Shown in pieces: positions 16,266 through 24,573 of a DNA stretch of 64,000 bases (the stretch's first letter is position 1; each line of letters begins with the position of its first letter). The position numbers and the translations under genes were made by a program. The stretch is from the NCBI RefSeq assembly GCF_900156915.1, contig NZ_LT732535.1, forward strand, positions 2,169,272 to 2,233,271, read 5' to 3'. Source of the DNA: Sediminibacillus massiliensis (GTDB lineage Bacteria; Bacillota; Bacilli; Bacillales; Amphibacillaceae). The notes under the pieces were generated by a model that was not told the origin of the DNA, did no database searches, and saw nothing but the letters and a program-made list of their open reading frames with translations.

Positions 16266-17510
16266 TTACCCGATTAAATTTTTCTCCACTTTTCCATCTT
16301 TGATGACAACCTGGATGGTATCATGATCAGCAAGGGAGTAAATATCCTCCAGCGGATTCCCTTTTACGATGATGAGATCTGCCAGCTTGCCTTCTTCAAT
16401 GGTGCCTAGCTTATCTTCCCAGCCCAGGCATTCGGCAGCCGTTTTGGTGGAAGCCACGATCGTTTCCATCGGCGACATACCGGCTTCAGCCATTAAGCCA
16501 AGTTCCCTTAAATTCGTGCCGTGCTTCATCACGCCGGCATCGGTACCCATGGCGATTTTCACGCCTGCCTGATAAGCTTTGGTGAAGCTTGCTTTATGGT
16601 ATTCAATCACTTCTCTGGACTGTTCCACAGCGCTGTCAGGCATCCCGACATCTTTTGCTGTTTCCAGTACGGCAACCGGTGCCAGCAAAGTAGGAACAAG
16701 ATAGGTGCCGTTCTCCAGCATCAGTTCAATCGCTTCGTCATCAATAAAAATACCATGCTCAATCGAATGAACCCCTGCTCTGACCGCATTTTTAATGCCT
16801 TCTGCTCCCTGGGCATGGGCCATTACTTTGACCCCTTTACGATATTTCCCTTCTTCAACAATCACTTTCAACTCTTCGAGGGAAAACTGGGTGAATTCCG
16901 GATGATCGGTAGCGCTCAATACGCCGCCTGTCGCATGGACCTTAATGACTTCTGCACCTGCCCGCAGCATTTCACGCGTTTTTTTCCGGACCTCTTCCAC
17001 CCCGTCGCAAATTCCATTCGGCATACCCGGATAACCATTCGGGAGTAGATCGACGACATTGCCTGAAACGGTATAACCATCGCCATGACCTCCTGTCGTC
17101 GTCAAGGCATTAATGCTGAGCTGCAGCCGTGGACCGGGAATCAATCCATCGTCGACCGCTTTTTTCACGCCCCGGTCTGTGCCGAGTGCGTCCCTTACTG
17201 AAGTAATGCCAGCATTCAAAGTCGTTTTCAAGTACTCCGCACCTTTGTAGTACATATAGGAAAAAGGCGTTTCTAACTTCTGGGCAACCGGATGATATTC
17301 CATCATCATATGTACGTGTGTATCAATCAGGCCAGGCAAAATCGTTCCTCCCTGGGCATCGATTATTTCTTCACTGCCTTTAGTTTCATAGCCGGATTCT
17401 GGACCCTTGTATAAAATCTTCATTCCTTCCACTACCACAATCTGGTCTCTTAGTGGTTCCCTGCCATTGCCGTCTATTAATAAGCCATTTTTTATAATCT
17501 TTATAGACAT
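16266..17510 (-). CDS. Amidohydrolase family protein (imidazolonepropionase/prolidase-like)
   Basis: A 414-residue metal-dependent amidohydrolase. The PGLIDTHVHMM motif (residues about 58-68) gives the first two His ligands, KVHATGGVLS a candidate bridging Lys with His, AHAQG and SIEHGIF two more His, and MGTDAGV the catalytic Asp. This arrangement is seen in imidazolonepropionase-related and Xaa-Pro dipeptidase-like members. It starts at an ATG after AGGAGGAAG. A promoter with TAGACA and TATAAT lies 50-80 bases upstream. It converges on the carbamoylase gene. The cleaved substrate (cyclic amide, dipeptide or lactam) cannot be read from the sequence. Confidence 0.8.
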   Translation of the reverse strand: MSIKIIKNGLLIDGNGREPLRDQIVVVEGMKILYKGPESGYETKGSEEIIDAQGGTILPGLIDTHVHMMMEYHPVAQKLETPFSYMYYKGAEYLKTTLNAGITSVRDALGTDRGVKKAVDDGLIPGPRLQLSINALTTTGGHGDGYTVSGNVVDLLPNGYPGMPNGICDGVEEVRKKTREMLRAGAEVIKVHATGGVLSATDHPEFTQFSLEELKVIVEEGKYRKGVKVMAHAQGAEGIKNAVRAGVHSIEHGIFIDDEAIELMLENGTYLVPTLLAPVAVLETAKDVGMPDSAVEQSREVIEYHKASFTKAYQAGVKIAMGTDAGVMKHGTNLRELGLMAEAGMSPMETIVASTKTAAECLGWEDKLGTIEEGKLADLIIVKGNPLEDIYSLADHDTIQVVIKDGKVEKNLIG

Positions 17511-17819
17511 TTTCTTCCTCCTAGTATGCTATATGTATAAATTCATTCAACTTAACAATTATAGCAAACTTTGAAAATTTCTGTCTATTTGACTCGAACA
17601 TTCGGTTCTACTGGCCAAGAAGAGAATTCTTATAAATCTATGGTAGTGAAAAACTGAAGCAATTCTATGATAGTTGAATATCTAGTTTAAATAACCATTT
17701 AATAAGTAAGAAGGCGTAGGGCTGCTTCCCATACGCCTTCGATCAGGGAACTTATATAAACTTGTTCAGACAGTTTATGTTCATAAATTCTTTACGTCAA
17801 CAAAATATTCATGAACGGA
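17511..17819 (-). promoter_or_regulatory. Intergenic region with amidohydrolase promoter and upstream terminator
   Basis: On the minus strand TAGACA (17582-17587), an 18-base spacer and TATAAT (17558-17563) form a good sigma-A promoter for the amidohydrolase. The far part holds the terminator of the coiled-coil gene (17710-17740). No gene seen. Confidence 0.6.
17710..17740 (-). terminator. Hairpin terminator of the coiled-coil gene
   Basis: GAAGGCGTAGGG pairs with CCC-a-TACGCCTTC (one bulge) around a 6-nt loop, followed on the minus strand by a TTACTTATT stretch. It is downstream of the 17820-18632 gene. Confidence 0.7.
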
Positions 17820-18632
17820 TTATTCGACCGGAATGAGCTTTACCCTGGCTCCTGATTCAATATAGTCACCATTTTCCGCATAGAAAACATAATCCCCACT
17901 GCCATATTCATCCCCTAAAATAGTGTTGACTTTTAAACTGCCATCTTCACTGTACACGACAAAGTTTGAACCATCCCCTACATTTGTGACTTGATACCTG
18001 CTTTCCGGAATATCGTGACCTACCAAAAATTGACCGGCCAGGAGCTCAATAGGCTCTTCTTTTTTCTCAGCTATCCCTTTAGTTAGTTTTTCAAGTACCG
18101 TTTCCTTCTCTTCCACTTTCGCACTTAAAGATTTTAATTCAGCTTTTTTGTCATCTACCTGTTTGGATAGGTCGCCATTTAACGATTCTAATTCAGCTTT
18201 TTCTTCTTCCATTTTTCCAGCCAGTTTCTTCTTTTCATCTTCAAACTCTTTCATTAGTTGTGCTTCTTGATCCTTGAATGTCTTAGATAACTCATCTATT
18301 TCTTTGACAATACCTTCTCGTTCGTCAATTAAATTCATCGTTTCTTCTATCTCTTTTTGTTTATCATTTAACTTAGCTTCTTCTTCCTTTATTGATTCTT
18401 TCAGGATCGCTAATTCGTCTTCGTCCTGTTTCAATTCACTTTCTTTTTCGTTCACTTCAGCTTCAAGGTCTTGTACTTTAACCTTTAATTCTTCATAACT
18501 GACCATCTCTCCATCTAAGGCTCCCTTAGCCCCTGTACCACCCATCAAAAAAGAGACAATAAAGAAAATAAACAAAAAAACCAATACTCCAACACCTATT
18601 AAAAGCTTCTTCCATCCAAAGAACTTTTTCAT
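17820..18632 (-). CDS. Membrane-anchored coiled-coil protein with C-terminal beta domain
   Basis: A 270-residue protein. After a short basic start comes one membrane segment (residues ~10-30), then ~150 residues of Glu/Lys/Leu-rich heptads that form a long coiled coil, then a compact C-terminal domain starting AGQFLVGHDIPESRYQV. That last motif (G-x-F-x-VG-x-DIP-x-x-x-Y) occurs at the end of many secreted Bacillales proteins of unknown role. The chosen ATG at 18632 has GGGGAA in front; two upstream Met codons lack a site. It is monocistronic, with its own terminator. An extracytoplasmic scaffold or stress protein is possible; no enzyme motif. Confidence 0.65.
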   Translation of the reverse strand: MKKFFGWKKLLIGVGVLVFLFIFFIVSFLMGGTGAKGALDGEMVSYEELKVKVQDLEAEVNEKESELKQDEDELAILKESIKEEEAKLNDKQKEIEETMNLIDEREGIVKEIDELSKTFKDQEAQLMKEFEDEKKKLAGKMEEEKAELESLNGDLSKQVDDKKAELKSLSAKVEEKETVLEKLTKGIAEKKEEPIELLAGQFLVGHDIPESRYQVTNVGDGSNFVVYSEDGSLKVNTILGDEYGSGDYVFYAENGDYIESGARVKLIPVE

Positions 18633-18861
18633 TTTTTTATTCCCCTTTTCCATATAGTTCTTCTGCAGCAGCAAGCAACGTGGAGTTTTTGCATGTAGGT
18701 TAACATAGCGCTTCCTTAGAAAGAGAATCTATACAGCGCGACCAAACAACCGCTTACATAAATTTATGTCTTTAACCAGGACCTTTAGACCATATACCGA
18801 AAACACTAACCAAATACAGACTGTGATAGAATAGAAAAAAAGCTCTGGAGGGAAAAATGTC

Positions 18862-19302
18862 ATGAAAATCAACTTTACCAAAAAGCAGTACAAGCATTTA
18901 TTGGACATGCTCTATTTAGGTGACTGGTTGGCTAATTCTTCTAAAGGAAAAGGGGACCAAGTGGAAGAGTATGAAGAAATGTTACAATACGTCTGTTCTT
19001 TTGCCAAAAGCTTTGGCTATGATGATATCATTACGTTTGACAAGACATTTGATAAATACTACCCGACAAAGCAGTATGAAGAAGAGCTTCAGCCGTTGAT
19101 TGATGAAAATGATGATGCGGTATTCTGGCTGCAGCTGAGCGAGCGTCTGGCCAAAAGAGATGTGGCTAAACAAGGGGAAAAGCTGATGGACCCAAATACC
19201 CGGCTTAAGCGAATATTTGAAGAAGAAGGAAAGTATGAAACGGAATTCGACCAAAACGGCATTGAAAATCTTGTCATTAAAAAGAGCAACGCTAAACAAT
19301 AA
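18862..19302 (+). CDS. Uncharacterised 146-residue acidic protein
   Basis: The product is soluble, acidic and helical, opening MKINFTKKQYKHLLDML, with a central DNDDA-type acidic stretch and ending in a Lys/Asn tail. GGAGGG lies nine bases before the ATG. I have the impression of a conserved Bacillaceae family of unknown role, but cannot name it. The stop codon lies in the loop region of a strong 12-bp hairpin. It stands alone between two minus-strand units. Confidence 0.6.
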   Translation: MKINFTKKQYKHLLDMLYLGDWLANSSKGKGDQVEEYEEMLQYVCSFAKSFGYDDIITFDKTFDKYYPTKQYEEELQPLIDENDDAVFWLQLSERLAKRDVAKQGEKLMDPNTRLKRIFEEEGKYETEFDQNGIENLVIKKSNAKQ

Positions 19303-19313
19303 GCGTTGCTCTT
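19282..19313 (+). terminator. Strong hairpin overlapping the stop codon
   Basis: AAGAGCAACGCT and AGCGTTGCTCTT form a perfect 12-bp stem with an 8-nt loop. The left arm is within the last codons of the 18862-19302 gene. No long T run follows on the plus strand (CTTCCGAC), so termination may be weak. Confidence 0.6.
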
Positions 19314-19381
19314 CCGACATTGATCCCTTCACTTCACAATCTTCCTAATAAATGAGAAAAACTCCACACGCACTCTAACTC

Positions 19382-20665
19382 CTACAAACAAACATATCCT
19401 TTCCCATCCTCAATCCGGATTTCCGTCCCAAAAGGCTGCGACAACTTCTGAATCCGCTCCAGGACAGTTTCGTTTCCCGATAATTCAGGCCAGCCTTTCC
19501 GATACCTCGGTTCATCGAAGCCCAAATCAATTGGCTGCAGCTCGATTTGGACAGCGCGGTCGCCGGACCAGACGATTTTGGCAATCACCGACTCCCAGAC
19601 AAACGGATTGACGCCCAATCCCTTGGTACCGTCGGCGCTTCGTTCATCGTAACCGTCTGCAACAGAGGCATCTTCGTCTAATCCGTACTTATCAAAGAAA
19701 TCGCGGGGGAGATGGCTGACGGAATCGTTTTGGAAAATAAAATTACCCAAGCTGTAAAAAATCGGTCTGCCTTGATACATTTCGATGCCGCGCACAACGT
19801 GTGGCCCATGGCCAAGGATGCAATGGGCACCGGCATCGATCAAGCGCCTGGATGCTTCCTGGAAAAAGTCTGCCGGTTTGTTTTTGTCTAACCCTTCCAT
19901 CTCATGGGAGTGAAGGCTGACAAGAACATAATCAGCCTGCCGCTTCGCTTCCTCGACAGCCCTAGTCAGTCTGGCCATGTCATCCGGATGCGGCCACCGT
20001 TCTTTATACGTCTTGTCCGCCACTTTGAATTTCCTGCCGGCAAATAAGAACACATCATCCTGTCCGGCCGTCGAAAAGCCTTCTTTCCGGTCCAATTCCT
20101 CCGCCGCGTCAAGGTGTGTCTCGTCGGAGACGGAGATCAAGACGTCAAGCTCTTCTTGTTTTATGTGGATTACTTCTTCAAAGCGGAGCGGATTGACTCC
20201 CGGCCGTCCCTGTACATGGTGATTGCCATTTCCGGCAATCCAGAAATCGCGGAAAGTGGAAGTTGCTCCGATCAAAGCCACCCTGCCATCCTTCGTTTCT
20301 ATGTAGCGCGGTTCGGCTGCGGAAGCGAGTGTCTGTCCGGCTCCAGCGTGTACCATGTCCCGCTCGTCCATTGCTTTCTCCGTCGCTGTCAAACCGCCGT
20401 ATAAATAATCCATCGTATGGTTATTTGCCCAGTTATATAGATTGAATCCGTAATATCGCAGATCATCCAGCACTGCCGGTTGTGCCATTGCCCAGGTACC
20501 TCCACTGAAGGGAGATGGATAGCCTTCCTTGTCATGTGTGGTAATCTCCAGGTTGGTAAACCGGACTTCACTATCTGCCAGCCATTGTTTCAACCCGGCG
20601 GCACGGGCATCCCTGTCCGGAAGACGGCGGGATATGAAACTATCCCCGGTCATCATCATTTTCAT
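19382..20665 (-). CDS. CapA family metallophosphatase-like protein
   Basis: This 427-residue protein belongs to the CapA (PGA_cap) family, a calcineurin-like metallophosphoesterase fold named after poly-gamma-glutamate capsule proteins. Seen: MTGDSFISRRLP at the N-terminus, NLEITT, ANNHTMDY, SLHSHEMEG and GHGPHVVRGIEMYQGRPIFYSLGNF. The ATG at 20665 has GGAGG in front. It has no signal peptide or membrane anchor, unlike true capsule CapA, so it is likely cytosolic. It is the last gene of the long pyrimidine-type operon, 25 bases after the nitroreductase gene. Its role there is unknown. Confidence 0.75.
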   Translation of the reverse strand: MKMMMTGDSFISRRLPDRDARAAGLKQWLADSEVRFTNLEITTHDKEGYPSPFSGGTWAMAQPAVLDDLRYYGFNLYNWANNHTMDYLYGGLTATEKAMDERDMVHAGAGQTLASAAEPRYIETKDGRVALIGATSTFRDFWIAGNGNHHVQGRPGVNPLRFEEVIHIKQEELDVLISVSDETHLDAAEELDRKEGFSTAGQDDVFLFAGRKFKVADKTYKERWPHPDDMARLTRAVEEAKRQADYVLVSLHSHEMEGLDKNKPADFFQEASRRLIDAGAHCILGHGPHVVRGIEMYQGRPIFYSLGNFIFQNDSVSHLPRDFFDKYGLDEDASVADGYDERSADGTKGLGVNPFVWESVIAKIVWSGDRAVQIELQPIDLGFDEPRYRKGWPELSGNETVLERIQKLSQPFGTEIRIEDGKGYVCL

Positions 20666-20690
20666 GTTTCTGCCTCCATCTGACGGCACG

Positions 20691-21437
20691 CTATTTTAAA
20701 GGGAAACCTTGCCGTTTGATAAAGTCGGTCAAATTGGCTCTTCTTTTTTTAGCAAAATATGCCGACATCTGTTTTCCCCAGCCGTCTGTTCTTTTGCCGT
20801 TCGTCCGTTTCGTATAGTAATCAGCTGATATTTGTTCGTATTCAGCTAGTTGCGATTCCAATTCATCCGTCTGGTAGTATTCTTCATGGTAGACAGCCTG
20901 TTTAACCATTCTCGGTTTTTGCCATGGCTGCTGGTCTGGATAGCCGATGCACATTCCCATTACAGGGACGGTCCATTTGGGCAGTTTCAGCAATTTGGCG
21001 ACCTCCGCAGCTTCATTGCGGATGCCGCCGATCATGACGCCGCCAAGCCCGTAAGAACGGGCGGCAAGCAGAAAGTTTTCTGCAGCTAAAGCGGTATCGA
21101 CCGAACCGACAAGCAGGTTTTCGATTTCTTCCACTTCGAAGGCTGATCCGTTTTGTTCACTGATCACCGCATGCCGGTAAAAATCCATCACAAACACGAA
21201 GAAGACCGGACATTGGCCAATATAGCGCTGGTTGCCGCATAATTCCTGAAGTTTGTCTTTGGTTGACTGGTTACGGATGCAAATAATACTGTAAGCCTGC
21301 ACGTTGTGCGAAGAGGGAGCCCAGCGGGCAGATTCGACGAGATCATCGATGACCTGCTGTGGAACGGGTTTGTCCTCAAAACGCCTGATCGAGCGGTGGC
21401 TCTGTATTAATGTCCTGACTTCCGGTGAAGTGATCAT
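20691..21437 (-). CDS. Nitroreductase family flavin oxidoreductase (NfrA-like)
   Basis: The 248-residue enzyme has the nitroreductase FMN motif HRSIRRF near residue 15 and the SARWAPSSHNVQAYS segment, and the C-terminal YHEEYYQTDELES part typical of NADPH-dependent NfrA/FRP-type reductases. It should transfer electrons from NAD(P)H to flavin-bound substrates. Its start overlaps the stop of the dihydroorotase-like gene by four bases (ATGA), so the two are translationally coupled. It could recycle flavin or reduce a pathway intermediate. Confidence 0.85.
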   Translation of the reverse strand: MITSPEVRTLIQSHRSIRRFEDKPVPQQVIDDLVESARWAPSSHNVQAYSIICIRNQSTKDKLQELCGNQRYIGQCPVFFVFVMDFYRHAVISEQNGSAFEVEEIENLLVGSVDTALAAENFLLAARSYGLGGVMIGGIRNEAAEVAKLLKLPKWTVPVMGMCIGYPDQQPWQKPRMVKQAVYHEEYYQTDELESQLAEYEQISADYYTKRTNGKRTDGWGKQMSAYFAKKRRANLTDFIKRQGFPLK

Positions 21438-22855
21438 GCCTGAGTCTGACCAGCCTTTTCTGCTACGGGCTTGATCAGCCTGCCATAACCTTGTTCGCCT
21501 GTAATTTCGCCATCTTTCATGACGACCTTTCCACGGACGATTGTTTCCGTCGGCACACCTTTCACAGCAAACCCGTCAAATGCTGTCACTTTACTCTTGC
21601 TGTGCAGGTCTTCCCGCTTGATCACCATGTCCTTGTCCAGATCAACAATGGTGATATCGGCATCCGTGCCGGCTTGCAAGGAGCCTTTTTGCGGATAGAC
21701 CCCAAACAGTCTGGCAGGTTCTTCCGCCATCAGTCGGACGAAATCCGTAATCGTTATTTTCCCCTCATTGACCGCATTGAGCATCAATGGCGCCATCGAT
21801 TCTACGCCGCACATGCCGGCTGGGATCGACCAGAGGTCGCCGTCTTTTTCTTCTTCGGTATGTGGTGCATGGTCGGAACACACATGGGAAATAGTTCCGT
21901 CTGTGATGCCGCCCCAAATCGCATCCTGGTCCTTCTTATATTTGACCGGGGGATATACTTTCATCTGCGGACCGACTTCCGGGTAATCCTCATTGGATAA
22001 GAATAAGTAATGCGGGCATGTTTCGACCGTGACAGGGTATCCGCCGGCCTGCGCTGTCCGGACTGATTCGAGTGCTTCTCCGGAACTGACGTGCAGCACA
22101 TGGAAACGCACCCCTGTCGCTTTCGCCATCTCGATCCCCGTGTTGACGGTTAACAGTTCGGCTAGATTCGGTCTTCCGGCGACAAGGTCTTCATACGTGC
22201 GTCCGCCTTGTTCTTCAACACGGTTGGTGAGCTTTTGGATTAAGTCATTATTTTCCGCATGAACGGCAAACAACTTTCCGGTCTTAGCCACTTCCTCCAT
22301 CATTTCGTAAACATCGCCGTCATCAAATGGCGGAATCACATTCTCCATTCCAGGCTTGTAATTGTACATCAACTGAAAGGTTTCCTTGTGGACCGCATAG
22401 CCCCAGAAAAATTTAAACCCAATCACGCCTTTTTCATTTAGTGCCTGGATGTGTTCCAAGTTTAAAGAACCAAGGCAAATCCCCCACAGCCCGAAATCAA
22501 CGTATGCTTTTTGCTGAAGGTTTTGTTGCTGAAGATCAAAATTTTCCGGACTATTAACCGGAGGAGTCGTGTTCGGCATTTCAAATACTGAGGTGATACC
22601 GCCAGCTGCGGCTGCGCGGGTAGAATGGGCAAAGTCCTCCTTGTAAGTCGGGCCGGGGTCACGTGAATGGACATGGGTATCGATCAAACCCGGCATTACA
22701 TACTTGCCTTTGGCATCGATCACTTGTGCCGATTCGCCTTCTAAGGTTTCGGTGGTGACCGCCCCGATTTTCTCATCTTTCACATAAATATCTGCTTCAA
22801 ATACATCTCCATTGCTTACTACTTTTCCGTTGATGATCTTAACATCCCAAGTCAT
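21434..22855 (-). CDS. Dihydroorotase/allantoinase/hydantoinase-like amidohydrolase
   Basis: A 473-residue cyclic amidohydrolase. PGLIDTHVHSRDPGPTYKEDF resembles the dihydroorotase signature (HVH-R-PG); EMPNTTPPVNS is typical of dihydroorotase and allantoinase. GFKFF carries the Lys expected to be carboxylated, HAEN and HVLHVSSGEA bring His ligands, and CSDHAPH the catalytic Asp. It would open a cyclic ureide ring. GGAGGAG precedes the ATG. The next genes upstream encode a PyrD/PyrK pair and an M20 carbamoylase, which are the steps before and after it in reductive pyrimidine breakdown. Dihydroorotase acting in the catabolic direction is my preferred reading; allantoinase or dihydropyrimidinase are alternatives. 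Confidence 0.8.
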   Translation of the reverse strand: MTWDVKIINGKVVSNGDVFEADIYVKDEKIGAVTTETLEGESAQVIDAKGKYVMPGLIDTHVHSRDPGPTYKEDFAHSTRAAAAGGITSVFEMPNTTPPVNSPENFDLQQQNLQQKAYVDFGLWGICLGSLNLEHIQALNEKGVIGFKFFWGYAVHKETFQLMYNYKPGMENVIPPFDDGDVYEMMEEVAKTGKLFAVHAENNDLIQKLTNRVEEQGGRTYEDLVAGRPNLAELLTVNTGIEMAKATGVRFHVLHVSSGEALESVRTAQAGGYPVTVETCPHYLFLSNEDYPEVGPQMKVYPPVKYKKDQDAIWGGITDGTISHVCSDHAPHTEEEKDGDLWSIPAGMCGVESMAPLMLNAVNEGKITITDFVRLMAEEPARLFGVYPQKGSLQAGTDADITIVDLDKDMVIKREDLHSKSKVTAFDGFAVKGVPTETIVRGKVVMKDGEITGEQGYGRLIKPVAEKAGQTQA

Positions 22856-22873
22856 AGCTTCTCCTCCTGCCGT

Positions 22874-23788
22874 TTATATCAAAACTGATCCAATCAAATC
22901 ATTGATGTCATCTATCCCATGTTCATCCATATAATCCTGCATCTCTGCCAGAATATCGGTTAAAGCAGTCGGCTGAATAAAGCTCGCCGTTCCCACCTGG
23001 ACCGCACTTGCCCCGGCGATTATCATTTCGATCGCATCTTTGCCGGACATGATGCCGCCACAGCCAATGATCGGCAGTGAACTGACTTGTGCGACCTGGT
23101 AAATCATCCGGACAATGATCGGTTTAACCGCAGGTCCGGAAAACCCGCCCATCACATTGCCAATCTTCGGCTTTCTTGTTTCTACATCGATCGCCATCGC
23201 CAACAGCGTGTTTGCCACATTCAGTCCATCGGCTCCCCCTTCTTCCGCCGCCAGCGCGATTTCCTGAATGCTGGTGACGTTCGGAGTAAGCTTGGCAATC
23301 AAAGGCCGGTCCGTCACTTTCCTTGTTTCCGCAATTAACGAACGGGTCACATTTGCATCCATTCCGAATGCCTGTCCGTTACCTTTCAGATTGGGACAGG
23401 AAATATTCAACTCCAGTGCCGCAACACTGTCATGGTTCCCCAGAACGGAGGACATCTCTGCGAACTCTTCGACCGACTCTGCCGAAATACTAGCAATCAG
23501 CGGGGCATCGTATTTTTCAAAAGCGGGGATTGTATGCTTCAGGTAATAATCCAACCCCTTGCTCTGGATACCGATCGAATTGATCATCCCTGCATTCGTT
23601 TCACACACGCGGGGTTTCGCATTGCCCGGCTGTGGATATTTGGTAATGCTTTTCGGGACAATCGCTCCAATTTTATTGAAATCGATGGCCTGCTCCATTT
23701 CGGCGCCGAATGCCCCCGAAGCGGGCATGACCGGATTTTTCAGTGTCAGTCCTCCAATTTTCACTTCCATGTTTTTATACTCGATCAT
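22874..23788 (-). CDS. Class 1B dihydroorotate dehydrogenase-like protein (PyrD type)
   Basis: The 304-residue flavoprotein has the TIM-barrel of class 1B dihydroorotate dehydrogenase: NPVMPASGAFG, INSIGIQSKG, the NISCPN motif with the catalytic Cys, ANTLLAMAID, GGFSGPAVKP and IGCGGI for FMN phosphate. It differs from the biosynthetic enzymes as I remember them: the last Asn of the GLQN element is Ser, and GMRID is AMAID. These lie near the substrate. It overlaps pyrK by four bases. No other de novo pyrimidine gene is near, so a catabolic reductase (orotate or a related pyrimidine) is likely. Confidence 0.8.
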   Translation of the reverse strand: MIEYKNMEVKIGGLTLKNPVMPASGAFGAEMEQAIDFNKIGAIVPKSITKYPQPGNAKPRVCETNAGMINSIGIQSKGLDYYLKHTIPAFEKYDAPLIASISAESVEEFAEMSSVLGNHDSVAALELNISCPNLKGNGQAFGMDANVTRSLIAETRKVTDRPLIAKLTPNVTSIQEIALAAEEGGADGLNVANTLLAMAIDVETRKPKIGNVMGGFSGPAVKPIIVRMIYQVAQVSSLPIIGCGGIMSGKDAIEMIIAGASAVQVGTASFIQPTALTDILAEMQDYMDEHGIDDINDLIGSVLI

Positions 23789-24573
23789 TCGATCACCACC
23801 TTATCAAGCGGGAAAACCGGTCCGTCGATACAAACGCGCACAGATTTCAGTGCATCATTTTCCCTGATATCGCAGACACAGGCATAACACGCCCCCATCG
23901 CACAGCCCATATGTTCCTCCAGGGCAATCTCCCCAGGTATGCCATGGATTTCGGCGATCGTTTGTGACAGCCTGGAAAGTCTCCGCGACCCGCAAGTGTA
24001 CATGCTGTCAATTTTGTGATTTGGGAGAATGTTCGTTTCGATGATATGACGGACGCTCTCTACATCGCTTGTGCCGTCTTCCTCTGTCACTTTGTAAACA
24101 TCTGCGCCAAATTCTTCGAGATATTCAGCAGCCAGCAAGTCTTCTTTTGTCCGGGCCGATAGTACGGCCACACAATGGGTGTTCTGCAGGAAGGCAGCCT
24201 GGGCCACTGCCGCCAATGTCGCGATGCCGACTCCGCGTGCAACAAGCAGGATCGTCCCGGCCTGTTTATAAAGTTCAAACCCTTTTCCAAGCGGCCCCAT
24301 CATGTCGAGGGTGTCACCTTCCTGGATCCGGGTCATTCCCGTCGTTCCTTCGCCTTTGACCAAATATAAAAATTCGATGGTATCTTCATGGATTTGGTAA
24401 ACACTTAACGGACGTCTCAGAAACGGGCTATAGTTATCTGCACAACGGATATGAAAAAACTGGCCTGGTTCAACAGCGCACGACATCATCGAGGTGTCTA
24501 CGACCATGTGCCAGTAGCGTTCGCTGACCTGCCGATTGGAAAGTACCGGTGCCTTGTATTGTTTCATGAGCAT
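23785..24573 (-). CDS. PyrK-like FAD/2Fe-2S electron transfer subunit
   Basis: A 262-residue partner of the PyrD protein. It has a ferredoxin-reductase-like FAD domain (PGQFFHIRC, FLRRPLSVY), a NAD-binding part (LLVARGVGIATLAAV), and a C-terminal 2Fe-2S cluster motif Cys-x4-Cys-x2-Cys (GCAMGACYAC) with a fourth Cys in VRVC. It would pass electrons between NAD(H) and the flavin of PyrD. Its start overlaps the end of the M20 amidase gene by 10 bases and its end overlaps pyrD by four, showing tight coupling. Confidence 0.85.
   Translation of the reverse strand: MLMKQYKAPVLSNRQVSERYWHMVVDTSMMSCAVEPGQFFHIRCADNYSPFLRRPLSVYQIHEDTIEFLYLVKGEGTTGMTRIQEGDTLDMMGPLGKGFELYKQAGTILLVARGVGIATLAAVAQAAFLQNTHCVAVLSARTKEDLLAAEYLEEFGADVYKVTEEDGTSDVESVRHIIETNILPNHKIDSMYTCGSRRLSRLSQTIAEIHGIPGEIALEEHMGCAMGACYACVCDIRENDALKSVRVCIDGPVFPLDKVVIE

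Noticed and set aside
17582-17593. TGTCTATTTGAC shared in near form with 30770-30782
   Set aside because: At 17582 it is simply part of the -35 of the amidohydrolase promoter; two copies are too few to call a regulon motif.
19382-20665. CapA-like gene as a poly-gamma-glutamate capsule gene
   Set aside because: No capB/capC neighbours and no membrane anchor; it is placed in the catabolic operon instead.
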